Source: Adenanthera pavonina (lineage: Eukaryota; Streptophyta; Magnoliopsida; Fabales; Fabaceae). From it: a stretch of 64,000 nt of DNA. Shown here piece after piece: positions 21,952 through 33,151 of the stretch. How positions within the stretch are numbered: the first letter of the stretch is position 1; each line of letters begins with the position of its first letter. The stretch lies in NCBI GenBank assembly GCA_026686845.1, contig JAIVEN010000008.1, forward strand, positions 15,902,501 to 15,966,500. The letters are read 5' to 3'. The notes under the pieces were generated by a model that worked only from the letters and a program-made list of their open reading frames with translations, ran no database searches and was not told the origin of the DNA. Made by a program: the position numbers and the translations under genes.

Positions 21952-22949
21952 GTTTTCCTTCTAATTAATGAAATTTGATGTCTCATTTTAAAAAAAAAAA
22001 AATTAGCATACATTTTTTACATCTTATTTGTTGATTTCCTCAACTAATTTCAAAACTCATTAAACACTTATTTCATAAACAATTTTATATTATATTATTG
22101 AATATGCTTTAAATAGTTTAATGATTCAAGAATTTGTATGTATTCGTGATTGGTATACAATTTTATTTTTTCGAAAACTTTAATCACTTTGAACAAGTCA
22201 ATCTGTCAAAGTATTTCAAACAAGCGAAAGCATGTTGAATTAAATTTCTAACTTTAATACAAATATATATATATATATGTATATAATTGCTTTCATATTT
22301 TGACATATGTGTTACAAATAAAAATCACTATCCCAAGTAGAATTTAGAGATTGACACATATGAAGCACCGATACTTTAAAAAAGTAAATGTATCCGTATC
22401 CGATACATGATATGATACGATACGATACGCTTATCATATTTGTACATATGTATCTATCCATATCACTTTATATTTATATATATCACTATAAATTTTTATA
22501 GTACAATATGACCATTTGAAGTTATTATAATATTTTATGATTTATTTTACTATTTATATCACTATAAATTTTTATAGTACAATATGACCATTTGAAATTA
22601 TTATAATATTTTATGATTTATTTTACTATTTATACTATAATTTTTAAAATATGTAATACTCATTTTTCTTTTAATAAATAAATTTATTAATTATACATAT
22701 AAATAATTACATAGATAATATTATATATGTATAAATATTCCCTGCACCTATTTCCTAAAATTTTAGAAATTAACGTATCTTTTATATTATGCTGTGTCAC
22801 ATAGTGGCAAGTTCAGTTGTTTTTTTCTTTGTTGCTTTGATTAGTTTGTCGTAGTTAAGGAATGGCTTATATTGTTGGATATTATAAGATGATATAGAAA
22901 ATAGTAAAGGAATTTTTTTTTTTTTGCCCAAGAAAAGCATGTAGTGGTA
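21952..22949. other. AT-rich intergenic spacer
   Basis: No gene seen. It contains poly-A/T tracts, a TA microsatellite near 22262, a short GATAC run near 22410-22430 and the 76-bp tandem duplication listed separately. Confidence 0.6.
22481..22632. repeat. Tandem duplication, two copies of a 76-bp AT-rich unit
   Basis: The unit starting 'tatcactataaatttttata' at 22481 recurs at 22557 with one visible difference (gaagtt versus gaaatt). No gene function suggested. Confidence 0.85.
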
Positions 22950-23886
22950 GATGCAACAAAGAAACAAAAAAACATATATCATGAAACAGACACAGACTTC
23001 TTATACAACTCTTCTGCAATGATCAAGAGAAAATTTATATATACACCTCGCACGCTCTGTTTCTCCACATCTTTCCTCAAACTCAGCAAATGCAACAAAA
23101 AGCTACTCTGCTTCCTCCTCATCATCATCCAACTTCTCCACTACCCTTTCATAAACATTTCTGGCTTTTGCCACCTCCCAATTTTTCATCTCAAACTTGG
23201 CATAACATATCCAAGTATAAACCTTTGGATGGCAGATAACAAATCGCTCAAATATCCCTCTAGCTCGCTCAACTTCATTATATCTGAGCTCAAACTTAAT
23301 GTACGAAAGCCATCCCTGTTGGTCAGGGTTCCAACTCATCCACCTCTCAAAAATTTGCCTTGCACCAACCACATTGCCAAGCATCTCCTCCATGTGAATA
23401 TATTTGTACCACAATTGACTCTTGGCAAAAGAGTAACCGCCCGGTCCCAAACATTCCTAAGCATCGTTTATGAACTTATTCTTCATCTCTACCTCAGCAT
23501 ATTTGAGCCACAATGTGTGGTTCTTGTAGTCTACCTCTAGGGCTCTTTCCCTAACAGAATGAGCACGATTGAAGTCTTTTTGTGACGTTTCCCATTGAGC
23601 ATACATGATCCAAACACTTGTGTCCCATCAAGCACGTCTGATTAAGTCCTCAAACACTTTCCGTTTGTGTAGGCGATACTCAGCAAGCTCAGCAGCATCA
23701 GTAATCTGCTGCTTCAGAGGGCGGATTTCAGATTTCAGCCTCATGTCGCTCTCGAGCCTCACGAAGAATCTGCTCTGCTGTGATCTGCACTGGAGCTGGG
23801 TTTTTGTTCTTAACCCTAGTGAGTCGAGGAAGTTTCACTTCAGTGTCCTTCTGAGTGAGTTACCCAAGGCTTGAATCAGCAGACAT
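22950..23886 (-). pseudogene. Crooked-neck-like (CRNKL1/Clf1/Syf3) pseudogene, 5' part only
   Basis: The minus strand encodes the N-terminal portion of a Crooked-neck-like pre-mRNA splicing factor, a spliceosomal scaffold built from HAT (half-a-TPR) repeats. The start is ATG at 23886-23884 (MSADSSLG). Recognisable stretches include KNKNPAPVQITAEQIL, RKVFEDLI, WIMYAQWETSQKDFNRA, LWLKYAEVEMKNKFIN, LWYKYIHMEEMLGNVVGARQ and WLSYIKFELRYNEVERARG. The frame is broken by several stops (codon 9, after HEAEI, RRA-stop-WD, NDA-stop) and indels. Homology fades near 22950 after an EELYKK-like segment; a full-length member has roughly 700 residues, so about two thirds is missing. A splice-acceptor-like 'gccaaacag' at ~23910 suggests it kept its leader intron. 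Confidence 0.85.
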
Positions 23887-25067
23887 GGTTCAAGGATATG
23901 TATAGAACCTGTTTGGCAAAGAAAATGTTAGGAATCCCAAGCACAAGATGAAAAGTTTTCTCAATGGAGAGAGGCTTTTTGGATCAATAACTACAAGTTC
24001 TTGCCATGCATTCAAGTCAACATAATATGAATTGAATTCCATGGGAATAGATTCACAAAAACAATGACATATATATGGAGACAACCACAAATCCAATAAC
24101 CCATTAAACTCAAGCAAATTAATGATCAAACATGTCTTCTAAATTAGCAATGTCAAACTGAAAGTTCAGTTTCAGATATGGAGTTATTACTTGCTACTTG
24201 CATCACAATGAAGAGCAAAAGTCAAACTGTGCACAACTAATTCTGCAAAGAAAATAGGAGAAACAGCATATATAAAGACGGCGCATGAAGAAGGGGGACG
24301 CAAATATAGCCAAATAAATACTGAGAACCGTAAAATTTCCATCATCCAGGCTCATTATTCATACATCACGTTCAATCAAAATATATAAGAGAAGAAAAAT
24401 AAATAGAGCAGAAAAGAAAAACCCACCGATCTCAAATACAGGAGTTTTGCGACGAATCCGACTGGTGCAGAACCGCCGAACAAGTAAGGCGGGAGAGTAA
24501 CGGCTTTATGCTGCTCTGTATGGGAGAGGATCAGCTTCAGAAATCAAAGCCACCCAATTCGCCGGTATACTTTCCTTTGCCTTCTAGTCGCTGTAGATTA
24601 GATGATTATTGGCACATGGTATTGTATGGGAATCTTAATTCGTATTTTCTAGTATTAAAGGTTTTGTCGTCATTAGTTGGGCAACGTGAATCACTGTCAG
24701 GTGTGTATATGTATATATATGGATATTTATTTAACATATATTTCAGATTAAGATAAGATTAAGAAACTTAATCATAAATATTCAATATATTATCTCCTTT
24801 CCATCTATCTATTATATATATATTCAAGAAATTATTTTTAATAATTGTAATATTATTTATTTCATTTGTGTTTATATCATTTAGATGTTATTGTTAGAGT
24901 TAAATGTTCCAATTTTAATAACAAAGATAATTTAAAAACTGTAAAAAAATTTAAATTGTTCCTAAAATTTTTTAATTCATCACAAAATTAGATATGCATA
25001 GAGCTGGTAATATATTAGCAATTCAAGAATTTCAGAATATTTTCACTGTTAAAATTTATTTTAAGTA
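23887..25067. other. Upstream region of the Crooked-neck pseudogene and AT-rich spacer
   Basis: On the minus strand a GC-richer stretch at about 24425-24505 followed by 'gatcggtgggtttttc' could be the old 5'UTR exon with its donor site, paired with the acceptor at ~23910. From 24700 to 25067 the DNA is AT-rich. No other gene seen. Confidence 0.4.
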
Positions 25068-26853
25068 ATGGCGTCGGTTTCTCTAGAGGTGCTAGGAGGC
25101 GAATTGGAGGATGGTGGAGGTTTGGAGAGGAATAAGAAGAAGATCAGGCAGTTGGCGGAGGATACTGAAGGGGAAGTGGTCGTCGAAGGTAGGGAGAATA
25201 CAAGTTTTTCATACAAAGACAAACTCATTGGGGAGGATGCTTTTACAAGGTCTCAAGATAGTAAGGGGAGGAGTGTTTTTGATTATGCCTGGAAGGAGCA
25301 TATCGAGAGTTTGAAAGGCTTCTTCAATGATGGGGATGACGGCGAGAAGCAGCAAGAAGAAATGGATGATGAGGACTGTCTGACATTGATTGCAAGTCAA
25401 GAGGAATATGAATCTTGGTGTGCTCCCTGGAGGAAATCTCTAATCCTTAAGGTGCTGGGAAAATCAAATATTCCTCCGTGGGGAATGAAGCGATGCCTTT
25501 CCATGATCTGGAAGACGAAGGAGCCATATCAAACAAGGGATCTTGACAATGGGTTCTTCGTGGTTTCTTTTAATAGTGAGGAGGATCTAAACTATGTCTT
25601 CTTTGAGGGTCCATGGATGGTGGGAGATAGATATCTCTTAGTGCAAAGATGGAGGCCAAACTTTGACCCATGGCAAGCAGAAACACAAAAGAAGATAGCA
25701 GCATGGGTGCGCATTCCATTGTTGCCATTGGAATTTTTTAATCTAGTGAGTTTAAGGAAGATTGGCATTCTTATTGGGAAAACCTTGAAAATAGATTCAG
25801 TTACTTATCTAAGTGCAAGGGACAGGTACGCTAGAATTTGTGTGGAGTTAGACTTACATAAGAAGCTGAAATCCGGGGTCAACATTTTTGGAAGGAGGAG
25901 GGTGGTGAAATATGAAGGACTCCATTTGATTTGCTTTTGTTGTGGAAAGTATGGTCATCATTGAGACATTTGCCCGGATCGGATATGGGAGAAGAAAGAC
26001 ATACCAGGACAGGAAAATGAGGGTGTAACTCTTAACCAGAGTAAGAACAAGTCAGCAGACGGGTTGAAGAAAGATGATCATATCAATATGAAGGACAAAG
26101 GGGAGCTAAGTGTTCTGAGTGGACTCGGAGAATCACAGAAGAGAACACGTGATCGTGAAGGGGCCGGTGAGAGCTCCGGTGAGGTGGCTATGGCCGACGA
26201 TGAGAAATTGGGCCCGTAAAATCTGGTAAAACGGATAAGTCGGAGATATTTTGGAAAGTCCGAGATTCTTGGGGGAAAAGAGAAGGATCAGGCGAAGAGT
26301 TTGAAGAATAAAGTCGTAGTCAATCAAAGGCGAGATATGCGAGATTCTAAACCTGTGGGAGTGCATAAGGGAAATCAATCTATGAAATTTGTTTTTAATG
26401 CTAGAGATACGTCCCGTACGTTGGTCAAGATTTATGTAAAAAAGGTGAGTGGGTCCCGGTGGAGGGAAAGAAGAAGGATATGGTGAATATTAGAATTAGT
26501 GGGAAAGAGAATGGAGCCTTGAGGTTACGGTCCAGTCATGGGAAATTAATACAAGTCATTTCAAAGGAGAAGGTGAGCCTAACTAATTTTTTTGGGCTCT
26601 TGAAGAGCAAAACTAAAGTGGGGAAGTGAAGAACACGGTCATTGAAGGTGAAAGCAGGCAAGGTAGTCAGAACCATAATGAAATGGATATAGTTGATCAT
26701 GGTCAAAGTAGACAAGAAAATGTTAATGTCGAAGATTTGCAAGCCCAAAACACTAGTGGGGAAATGGATGGGGCTTTTGGGATGGTGATGCACAACATGT
26801 CTCCAGATGAAGATTTGGGCCTTACAACCCATCATTTACAAGCTTTGTCTTAA
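25068..26853 (+). pseudogene. LINE ORF1: DUF4283 and CCHC zinc-knuckle protein (decayed)
   Basis: The open part from ATG 25068 gives 298 residues. After an acidic N-terminus comes the DUF4283 domain (~residues 115-250: WCAPWRKSLILKVLGKSNIP, FEGPWMVGDRYLLVQRWRP) and a zinc knuckle (ICFCCGKYGHH-stop-DICPD) broken by TGA at 25962-25964. The same frame continues past another stop near 26217 to about 26486, and a different frame carries the C-terminal end to TAA 26851-26853. Such proteins bind LINE RNA. The stop within the knuckle alone would disable it. Confidence 0.8.
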
Positions 26854-29800
26854 TGAATTGCATGTTTTGGAATTGCAGGGGAGTTGGGGCTAAATCTTTA
26901 CCTGGACTTATTTGGGAATTTAAGAGTAAACATAGACTAGATTTTCTTTCTCTCTTGGAAACACGTGCTAGTGGTCCTCGTGCTAGAGAAATTGCTAGAA
27001 TGATGGGATTTCATCATTTTGATGTGGTGGATGCAGTGGGTTTTAGTGGTGGTATTTACGCTTTTTGGGATGATGATTTGTTTAATATTAAACTTATTTC
27101 TCAATCAGACCAATACATGCATTTTGAAGTTGAGGATGGCATTGAAAAGAGATATATTACCAGTGTGTATGCAAGTCCCAATATAAACAAGAGACGAATT
27201 CTTTGGGAGAAACTTAGAGAATTATCCATAAGCATTGAAGATGCTTGGTGTTTGGGGGGTGATTTTAATAGTATTATTTTTAGTAATGAACGCTGCTCCA
27301 AGTCAAGAATTATCTCTCCTATTGACAGAGACTTTGCTAGCTGGTTTTCGGATATGGGATTGGTGGATTTAGGATGTTCGGGCCCTTTCTTCACTTGGAG
27401 TAGGGAGGGATGCAAGAGTCGTCTAGACTGAGTGGTTGCTAATTGTCACTTCATTGAAGCTTTTCCTAATGCCGAGGTAGTATCCTTGTTTCATTATAAG
27501 TCTGATCATCGGCCAATCATCCTTCGTATAAAGAAGTTTGAAGCTCCTGCGAGAAGAGAGAAGATTTTTAGGTTTTTTGCTCCTTGGGTTTTGTACGAAG
27601 ACTTCAGGAGGTTTGTTCAGATTTCTTGGGATACAAATAAAGCATGGAATGAAGTCAATGATTCATTTATACATGAAGTTCAACGGTGGAGTAAAGATGT
27701 CTATGGGTTGTTGAATGGACATAAGAAAAGACTAATGGCAAGATTAGAAGGGCTTAATAAGTCAATTAGAGATGATGGAGCCTCGTCGTCAGTTTTACAA
27801 TGCCAACAAAAACTTTGGGAAGAGTTGGAAGATGTGATTCTTCAAGAAAATCTTGTGTGGGTTCAAAAGGCAAAGTGTGACTGGTGGGAGCTGGGAGATA
27901 AAAATACAAGGTTTTTCCAAGCCAAAACTAATGCGAGAAGGAAATATAACAAGATAGAAGCTATTCAAAATGATGTAGGTGATTAGGTGTATGAAGAAGA
28001 TGATATTAAAGCCATTGCTACTACTTTCTTCAAAAATCTTTTCACAGCTGAGGATGACGTTGAGAATCTTAATCAATGCTCTGTCACTTTCCCGAGTATT
28101 GGGGATGATTTACTTTATAGCATGGGGAAGGAAGTGAATGAGGAAGAAATTACCCATGCTATCAAGGGTATGGGTGCTTCAAAATCTCCAGGTCCTGATG
28201 GTTTAAATGCCCTCTTCTACCAAAGTCAGTGGGAGCATGTCGGGTCATCTGTGGTTCAGTTTGTTAAGCAAGCTTTTCAGCATCCTGAGCTCATTGGAAA
28301 GGTAAATCAAACTTTTATTGTTCTTATCCCCAAGAAGGATAATCCTGAGAATATTCGTGATTTTCGGCCTATCAGTTTGTGTAATGTCATCTATAAAACA
28401 ATTACCAAGGTGATTGCTAACCGGATAAAAGGAATTCTCCCCTTAGTTATAGCTCCAAATTAATGTGGATTTGTTCCAAGAAGATTGAGTTCTGATAATA
28501 TTATTGTGGCATAGGAGGTTATCCATTCTATGAGAAATATGACAGGGAAAAAAGGATTTATGGCTATTAAGTTGGATCTCAAGAAAGCTTATGATAGGTT
28601 GAGTTGGAATTTTATTTATAATTGTTTGCAAGAATTGAACATCCCAAGTCAACTTATAAAAGTGTTAGATGCTTGTATTTCTTCTTCTTCCATGCTGATT
28701 TTGTGGAATGGAAGTAAAGCAGAGAATTTTAAACCCACCAGGGGTGTGAGGCAAGGGGATCCTATTTCTCCCTATCTTTTTGTTATCTGTGTTGAAAAGC
28801 CGGCTCATTTGATACAAGAGCATATTGAAAGAGGTAGATGGCGACCTATCAGACTTAGCAAGCATGGCCCACAGGTGTCTCATTTATTTTTTGCAGATGA
28901 TCTTGTTGTCTTTGCATAAGCCAATCTTGTCCAAGTAGATGTTATTAAGAAGTGTCTAGATGGATTTTGTAGTGCTTCAGGTCAACGTGTGAGCTACTCT
29001 AAAATGAAGGTGTTCTTTTCTAGGAATGTTAACTATAATGTTCTGGCACAACTTAGTGAGGCTTTGGGTTTTGGTCGTACTGATGACTTGGGAAAATACT
29101 TGGGGATCCCTCTTCACCACCAAAGAGTTAATAAGAATACTTATCAGTTTGTGGTTGATAAGATAAAGATGAGGCTTAGTAAATGGAAGATGAATTTTCT
29201 TTCTTTTGCTGGAAGACATACTCTTGTGAAATTGGTCATCTCAACCATGCCTAATTATGTGATGCAAACTGCTCCTCTTCCTATTTCTTGTTGTGATGAA
29301 ATTGATAAAAATGCTAGAAGTTTTTTATGGGGTAGTACTACTGACAAGAAGAAGATACACTTGGTTTCTTGGGATAAGGTGTGTATAGAGAAGAAGATGG
29401 GAGGTCTAGGGTTGAGGCATTCTTATCTACAAAATCAAGCGCTTCTTATGAAAGTTGGGTGGGGACTGGTTACGGATCAGGAGGAGCTGTGGGTGCGGGT
29501 GGATCGGGGAAAATATGGGTGTGGAGATGATATCCTCCCCTTGATCAACATGAGGAAATCTAGTTCGAGGACATGGAGTGGCATTAAATCAACATGGGCA
29601 AAAGTCTTAGCTAGCCTAGAGGTAGTTAACAGAAATGGAGATAACATAATTCGATGGAGACATGAAAAGCATGGGAACTTCACTGTTAAGTCGGCTTATA
29701 AGACACTTCTTGAAAGCAATAAGATTCGAGATTATAGCTGGGGCAAAGTGTGGAAGTTGCAAGTGCCGCAACGTTGTAAAACTCATTTATGGGCAGTATT

Positions 29801-30708
29801 ACATGATAGGCTTTTAACTAATGAAGCTAAGTGGAGGAGGGGGCTCCATCATAGTGGGCTATATGATCAATGCCAAAATGTGAAAGAGGACACCTTGCAT
29901 GTTTTACGTGATTGTAGAATAGCTCGTACTATTTGGACTAATATCATTAATTCGAATCATGTTAATAAGTTCTTTCAAGGGAATCTGCATGAGTGGATCT
30001 CTAGTAACTTGAGGAATCAATGGGGGCAAAAGGGTGGTGATTAGAGTTCGGTATTTAGCATTGGATGTTGGAGCATTTGGAAATATAGAAATGAGAGAGT
30101 TCACAATAATATTGAGCGTAATGAACATGATATTAGTGCAGAAGTTAGAGCGATTTGTCGGTGTATGAAGAAGGGACATAGCAAAATTCAAAACAAGTTG
30201 GTAGGGGATGGTGGTGTCATTGTGAACATTGGTGAACAGTTTGGAAATGATTGGTGTGTTGTGCAAGTTGATAGGGCTTTCTCTCATGTTATGAAAGTGG
30301 CTGGTTGTAGGGGAATACTGCAGAATCATGCAAGGGAGATGCATGAAGCTTTTTGTTTTCAAATGGTAGAAGGAGATGAGTTTACTGCAGAACTATGGGG
30401 ATGTTTAATGGGGTTGAAGAGACCTTGGGATAATGGGTGTAGGAAAATTCTGATTTGTAGTGATGCCATGAATGTTATATCTGCTATTCAAGCCCCAAAA
30501 TTTGGATCGTCATGCTGAGAGATTTCTTATTCTTGAAATTCAGAGTATGTTGGAAAGAGAATGGGCTGTCCAATTCAACCTTGTCGATCGGCATAATAAT
30601 GCCACTGCTAATTTCTTCGCCAAAAGAGCATTAGCTGAACCTGGGGGCCTTCATATCATGTCTGGTGATGTGGTGACTAGGATGCTTATGGAGGCTGGTG
30701 TTATTTAG
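26853..30708 (+). pseudogene. LINE ORF2: endonuclease, reverse transcriptase, zf-RVT, RNase H (decayed)
   Basis: Domains in order: EEP-type endonuclease from ATG 26853 (MNCMFWNCRGVG, CLGGDFNSIIF, SDHRPIILRI); reverse transcriptase (SKSPGPDGLNALFYQ, PIPKKD-type LIPKKDNPE, RDFRPISLCNVIYK, GVRQGDPISPYLF, catalytic FFADDLVVFA, ~28170-28917); zf-RVT (~29740-29940, LWAVLHDRLLTNEAKWRR, HVLRDCRIARTIW); RNase H (~30250-30700, DEFTAELWGCLMGLK, CSDAMNVISAIQ, DRHNNATANFFAK). In-frame stops lie at 27429, 27984, 28461, 28512, 28917 and 30042, and a frameshift near 30495. Most stops fit a single C-to-T or G-to-A change. About 1285 codons in total, the usual plant L1 length. Confidence 0.9.
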
Positions 30709-30769
30709 CAATTTGCTTTTGTTTTGTTTGTTTTCCTTTGTATAAAAAAAAAAAAAGATAATTTTTAAA

Positions 30770-32335
30770 TTCAACTTGCTATTTAAATAGAGAATTCAAA
30801 GATTTTAGGGACAATCTCAATATTTTTCAGTTTTTTCAATTATTTTTAGGAAAAATATTTACAAATCAATCTTGTTCATTTAACTTTGACAATTATAACT
30901 TTTTTCGATATAGAGAGGATCACGTAAACTTTGAAGTAAGTAATATATTTAAAATACTTATTTCAAATTAAGTGATTTTTTTTAGTTATCACTTATCTCA
31001 TACTAACTTTTATTAATAATATTTTTAGCTTATTTTTAAATATAAAACCCACTTATTATTACTCATCTTGCTGGTCATTTTCATTATCGCTCATGATCTA
31101 AAGAGTTGCCACATTTTCATGCAAAGTAATTATATCTTGGATGTCATACTTTTTCGGTATAAGAAAAAGAAGGGAGGGAAGCAGAATTTCTTGAAAACTA
31201 GATGTTTGGCTTCAATAAAATATGAAATTTTCTGAGAAATTGGGTTTAATTCCAGAAATTTTACTTTTTGAGCAATTTGTAATATTTTGTAAAAAAATAT
31301 TCTTAATTATTTAATTTATTTCTTCAATAAAAATGATATTAATATCTTTAACACTAAAATGTAATATATTTATTTTAAAAACATTTTGAACTTTTCTAGG
31401 AATTAAAAAAAATTAAACAAGTAGGTAAAGTAAATTTTTCACAAAATTAACTTCTTGAAAAATTACTTTTCAGAAAGTATACTAAGTGGGGAGTTAATGT
31501 GTTAAGATAATTATAAAAAGAATATTGGTACTCTTTTTATCCATATTCTCTTTTATTAAAATTAATTGAAAACTCCTAAGTAATTATGTAGTATGGAAAA
31601 CAACAAAAGATAACGTACTATAATATTTATCTAACATAAAAAAAAAATTATCTTTTCAATCAAACATCATAAAAATAAGTCGATTTGATCAAATCAAAAA
31701 ACAAATAATAAAGATGCAAAATTCAAACACATAATCAAGTGATCCTAAGTAAATTCAACTAACGAATTTCTCTTCTTTAAACACACAAAAAATACATATA
31801 TAGTGGCAATTCACAATATGCACCCTCTCATCACCTTACCTCTCTAAATCTCTTTCTAATTGGTGAAGGTCTCTTTTGAGAATAGATAATTAGAATTATA
31901 AATAAAATTATGTTATTAAAATATTTAAGTTGTCTTTTATATTTAATTGTGTTTATCTTATTTTTAAAAAAAATTATTAAATTTTAGTAATTTATTTTTT
32001 ATTAGGTTTTCTTGTATTATTTCCTATTTCATGATTTCTTTTACAATAAGTTTTGGTTAAGATTTAACCCCCTTTAGATTTAAGTTATTTTTATTTTAAT
32101 AATTGTGCTAACACTTTATGAAAAAGCTGAGAGTTTCTTAAAAGTTAGAGTTTATTTAGAAAAAATTCCATCTAAATTCAAAGAAAAAAAGATATTTTCG
32201 AAAGGCACTAACGTTGATAATTGAAATTAAAATTGAAACATAAAAATTTATTTTCTCTCCTTTTACTTCCTTTCTAACTTTCTCTATCATTCCACCCTAT
32301 CGGCTCCTCTCAGATTATATCACTGTCAAAAAGTT
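30770..32335. other. AT-rich intergenic region and upstream region of the RING-H2 gene
   Basis: No gene seen. A CT-rich stretch just before 32336 is consistent with a 5'UTR. A segment at about 30997-31080 has a diverged copy at about 34809-34892, on the other side of the gene. Confidence 0.5.
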
Positions 32336-33151
32336 ATGGTCTCTGTTCTGATGGATTTCCTCGCAGGTTTATTCAGCTTCGGTCTCGGTCCAATCTTTGG
32401 TCCCCTCTTCGTCATTTGTTTATACGTCTGCTGCCACTGCAACAACCGCCGCCAAGATGGACAACCTCTCAGTCTCGCGGTGGACAACCGCCGCCAAGTC
32501 CATCCTCAACTCGCCCTACATCCTGTGAGTCTCAACCACCGCCAAGATGGACAACCTCTCAGTCTCGCAGTGGACAGCCGCCGCCAAGTCCACCCTCAAC
32601 TCGCCCTACATCCTCTGAGTCTCAACCACCGCCAAGATGGACAACCTCTCAGTCTCACAGTGGACAACCGCCACCAAGTCCACCCTCGACTCGTCGTGCA
32701 TCCTCTCAGTCTCGACCTACCCAGCAACAATGGACTCGACCCAGCCGTCATTGCCTCTCTGCCTGTCTTCGTCTTCAAAGGAGAGAAAGACAATTCACAG
32801 AACGACGGTGATGAAGATTGCTCCGTTATAGAATGCTGTGTATGTCTGAGCATTCTGGAGAATGAAGAAACGGCGAGGATGCTTCCCAATTGCAAGCACG
32901 TGTTCCACGTGATTTGCATTGACACGTGGCTGGCATCTCATTCGACCTGCCCAATTTGTCGAACTATGGTTCAGCCGCTGATTGAGCCGCTGTCACGTGA
33001 GGGTCCGATCGGCCGGCTACCTCTACCAGCTGCTCACAATGCACCGATGGTGGTGGAACCTGCTGCAGAAGAAGATACATATGATGCTGGTGGTGTTTCC
33101 ATCGCAAGGTTGGGCTCTTTCAGAAGAATGCTTAGTATGGAAACATCGTAA
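32336..33151 (+). CDS. ATL-type RING-H2 finger protein, putative membrane E3 ubiquitin ligase
   Basis: A single-exon gene of 271 residues, the usual form of ATL genes. An N-terminal hydrophobic segment (residues ~8-34, GLFSFGLGPIFGPLFVICLY) should anchor it in a membrane. Residues 39-128 are three 30-residue repeats (RQDGQPLSLAVD...). Then comes a GLD motif (NNGLDPAVIASLPVF) and a RING-H2 domain: ECCVCL, LPNCKHVFHVICIDTWL, STCPICR, with all eight zinc ligands and the ATL-typical Trp after CID. The C-terminal tail is acidic then basic (GSFRRMLSMETS). Family members pass ubiquitin from an E2 to targets. The frame is intact; ATG 32336 is chosen because the next in-frame ATG (32351) would shorten the N-terminus only slightly. 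The repeat block is unusual for the family. Confidence 0.88.
   Translation: MVSVLMDFLAGLFSFGLGPIFGPLFVICLYVCCHCNNRRQDGQPLSLAVDNRRQVHPQLALHPVSLNHRQDGQPLSLAVDSRRQVHPQLALHPLSLNHRQDGQPLSLTVDNRHQVHPRLVVHPLSLDLPSNNGLDPAVIASLPVFVFKGEKDNSQNDGDEDCSVIECCVCLSILENEETARMLPNCKHVFHVICIDTWLASHSTCPICRTMVQPLIEPLSREGPIGRLPLPAAHNAPMVVEPAAEEDTYDAGGVSIARLGSFRRMLSMETS
32450..32719 (+). repeat. In-frame tandem repeat, 3 copies of 90 bp, in the RING-H2 gene
   Basis: 'cgccaagatggacaacctct' starts at 32450, 32540 and 32630. Copies 1 and 2 are nearly identical and copy 3 more diverged. Because 90 is a multiple of 3, expansion keeps all reading frames; a second frame (32416-32811) is also open and proline-rich here. Confidence 0.9.

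Larger units (their letters stand above)
25068..30757 (+). mobile_element. L1-type LINE with ORF1, ORF2 and poly-A tail
   Basis: A two-ORF non-LTR retrotransposon ending in an A run at 30744-30756. ORF1 encodes a DUF4283/zinc-knuckle protein; ORF2 encodes endonuclease, reverse transcriptase, zf-RVT and RNase H. ORF1's TAA overlaps ORF2's ATG at 26851-26855. A possible TSD is AAAGATAATTT (24923-24933 and 30754-30764), which would give a 5'UTR of ~134 bp, but it is AT-rich and overlaps the A tail, so it is weak. The element is inactive because of in-frame stops. Confidence 0.9.

Noticed and set aside
22944..23540. 198-codon plus-strand ORF
   Set aside because: It is the antisense shadow of the Crooked-neck pseudogene.
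24923..24933. AAAGATAATTT as a firm TSD of the LINE
   Set aside because: The right copy (30754-30764) overlaps the poly-A tail and both are AT-rich; kept only as a possibility.
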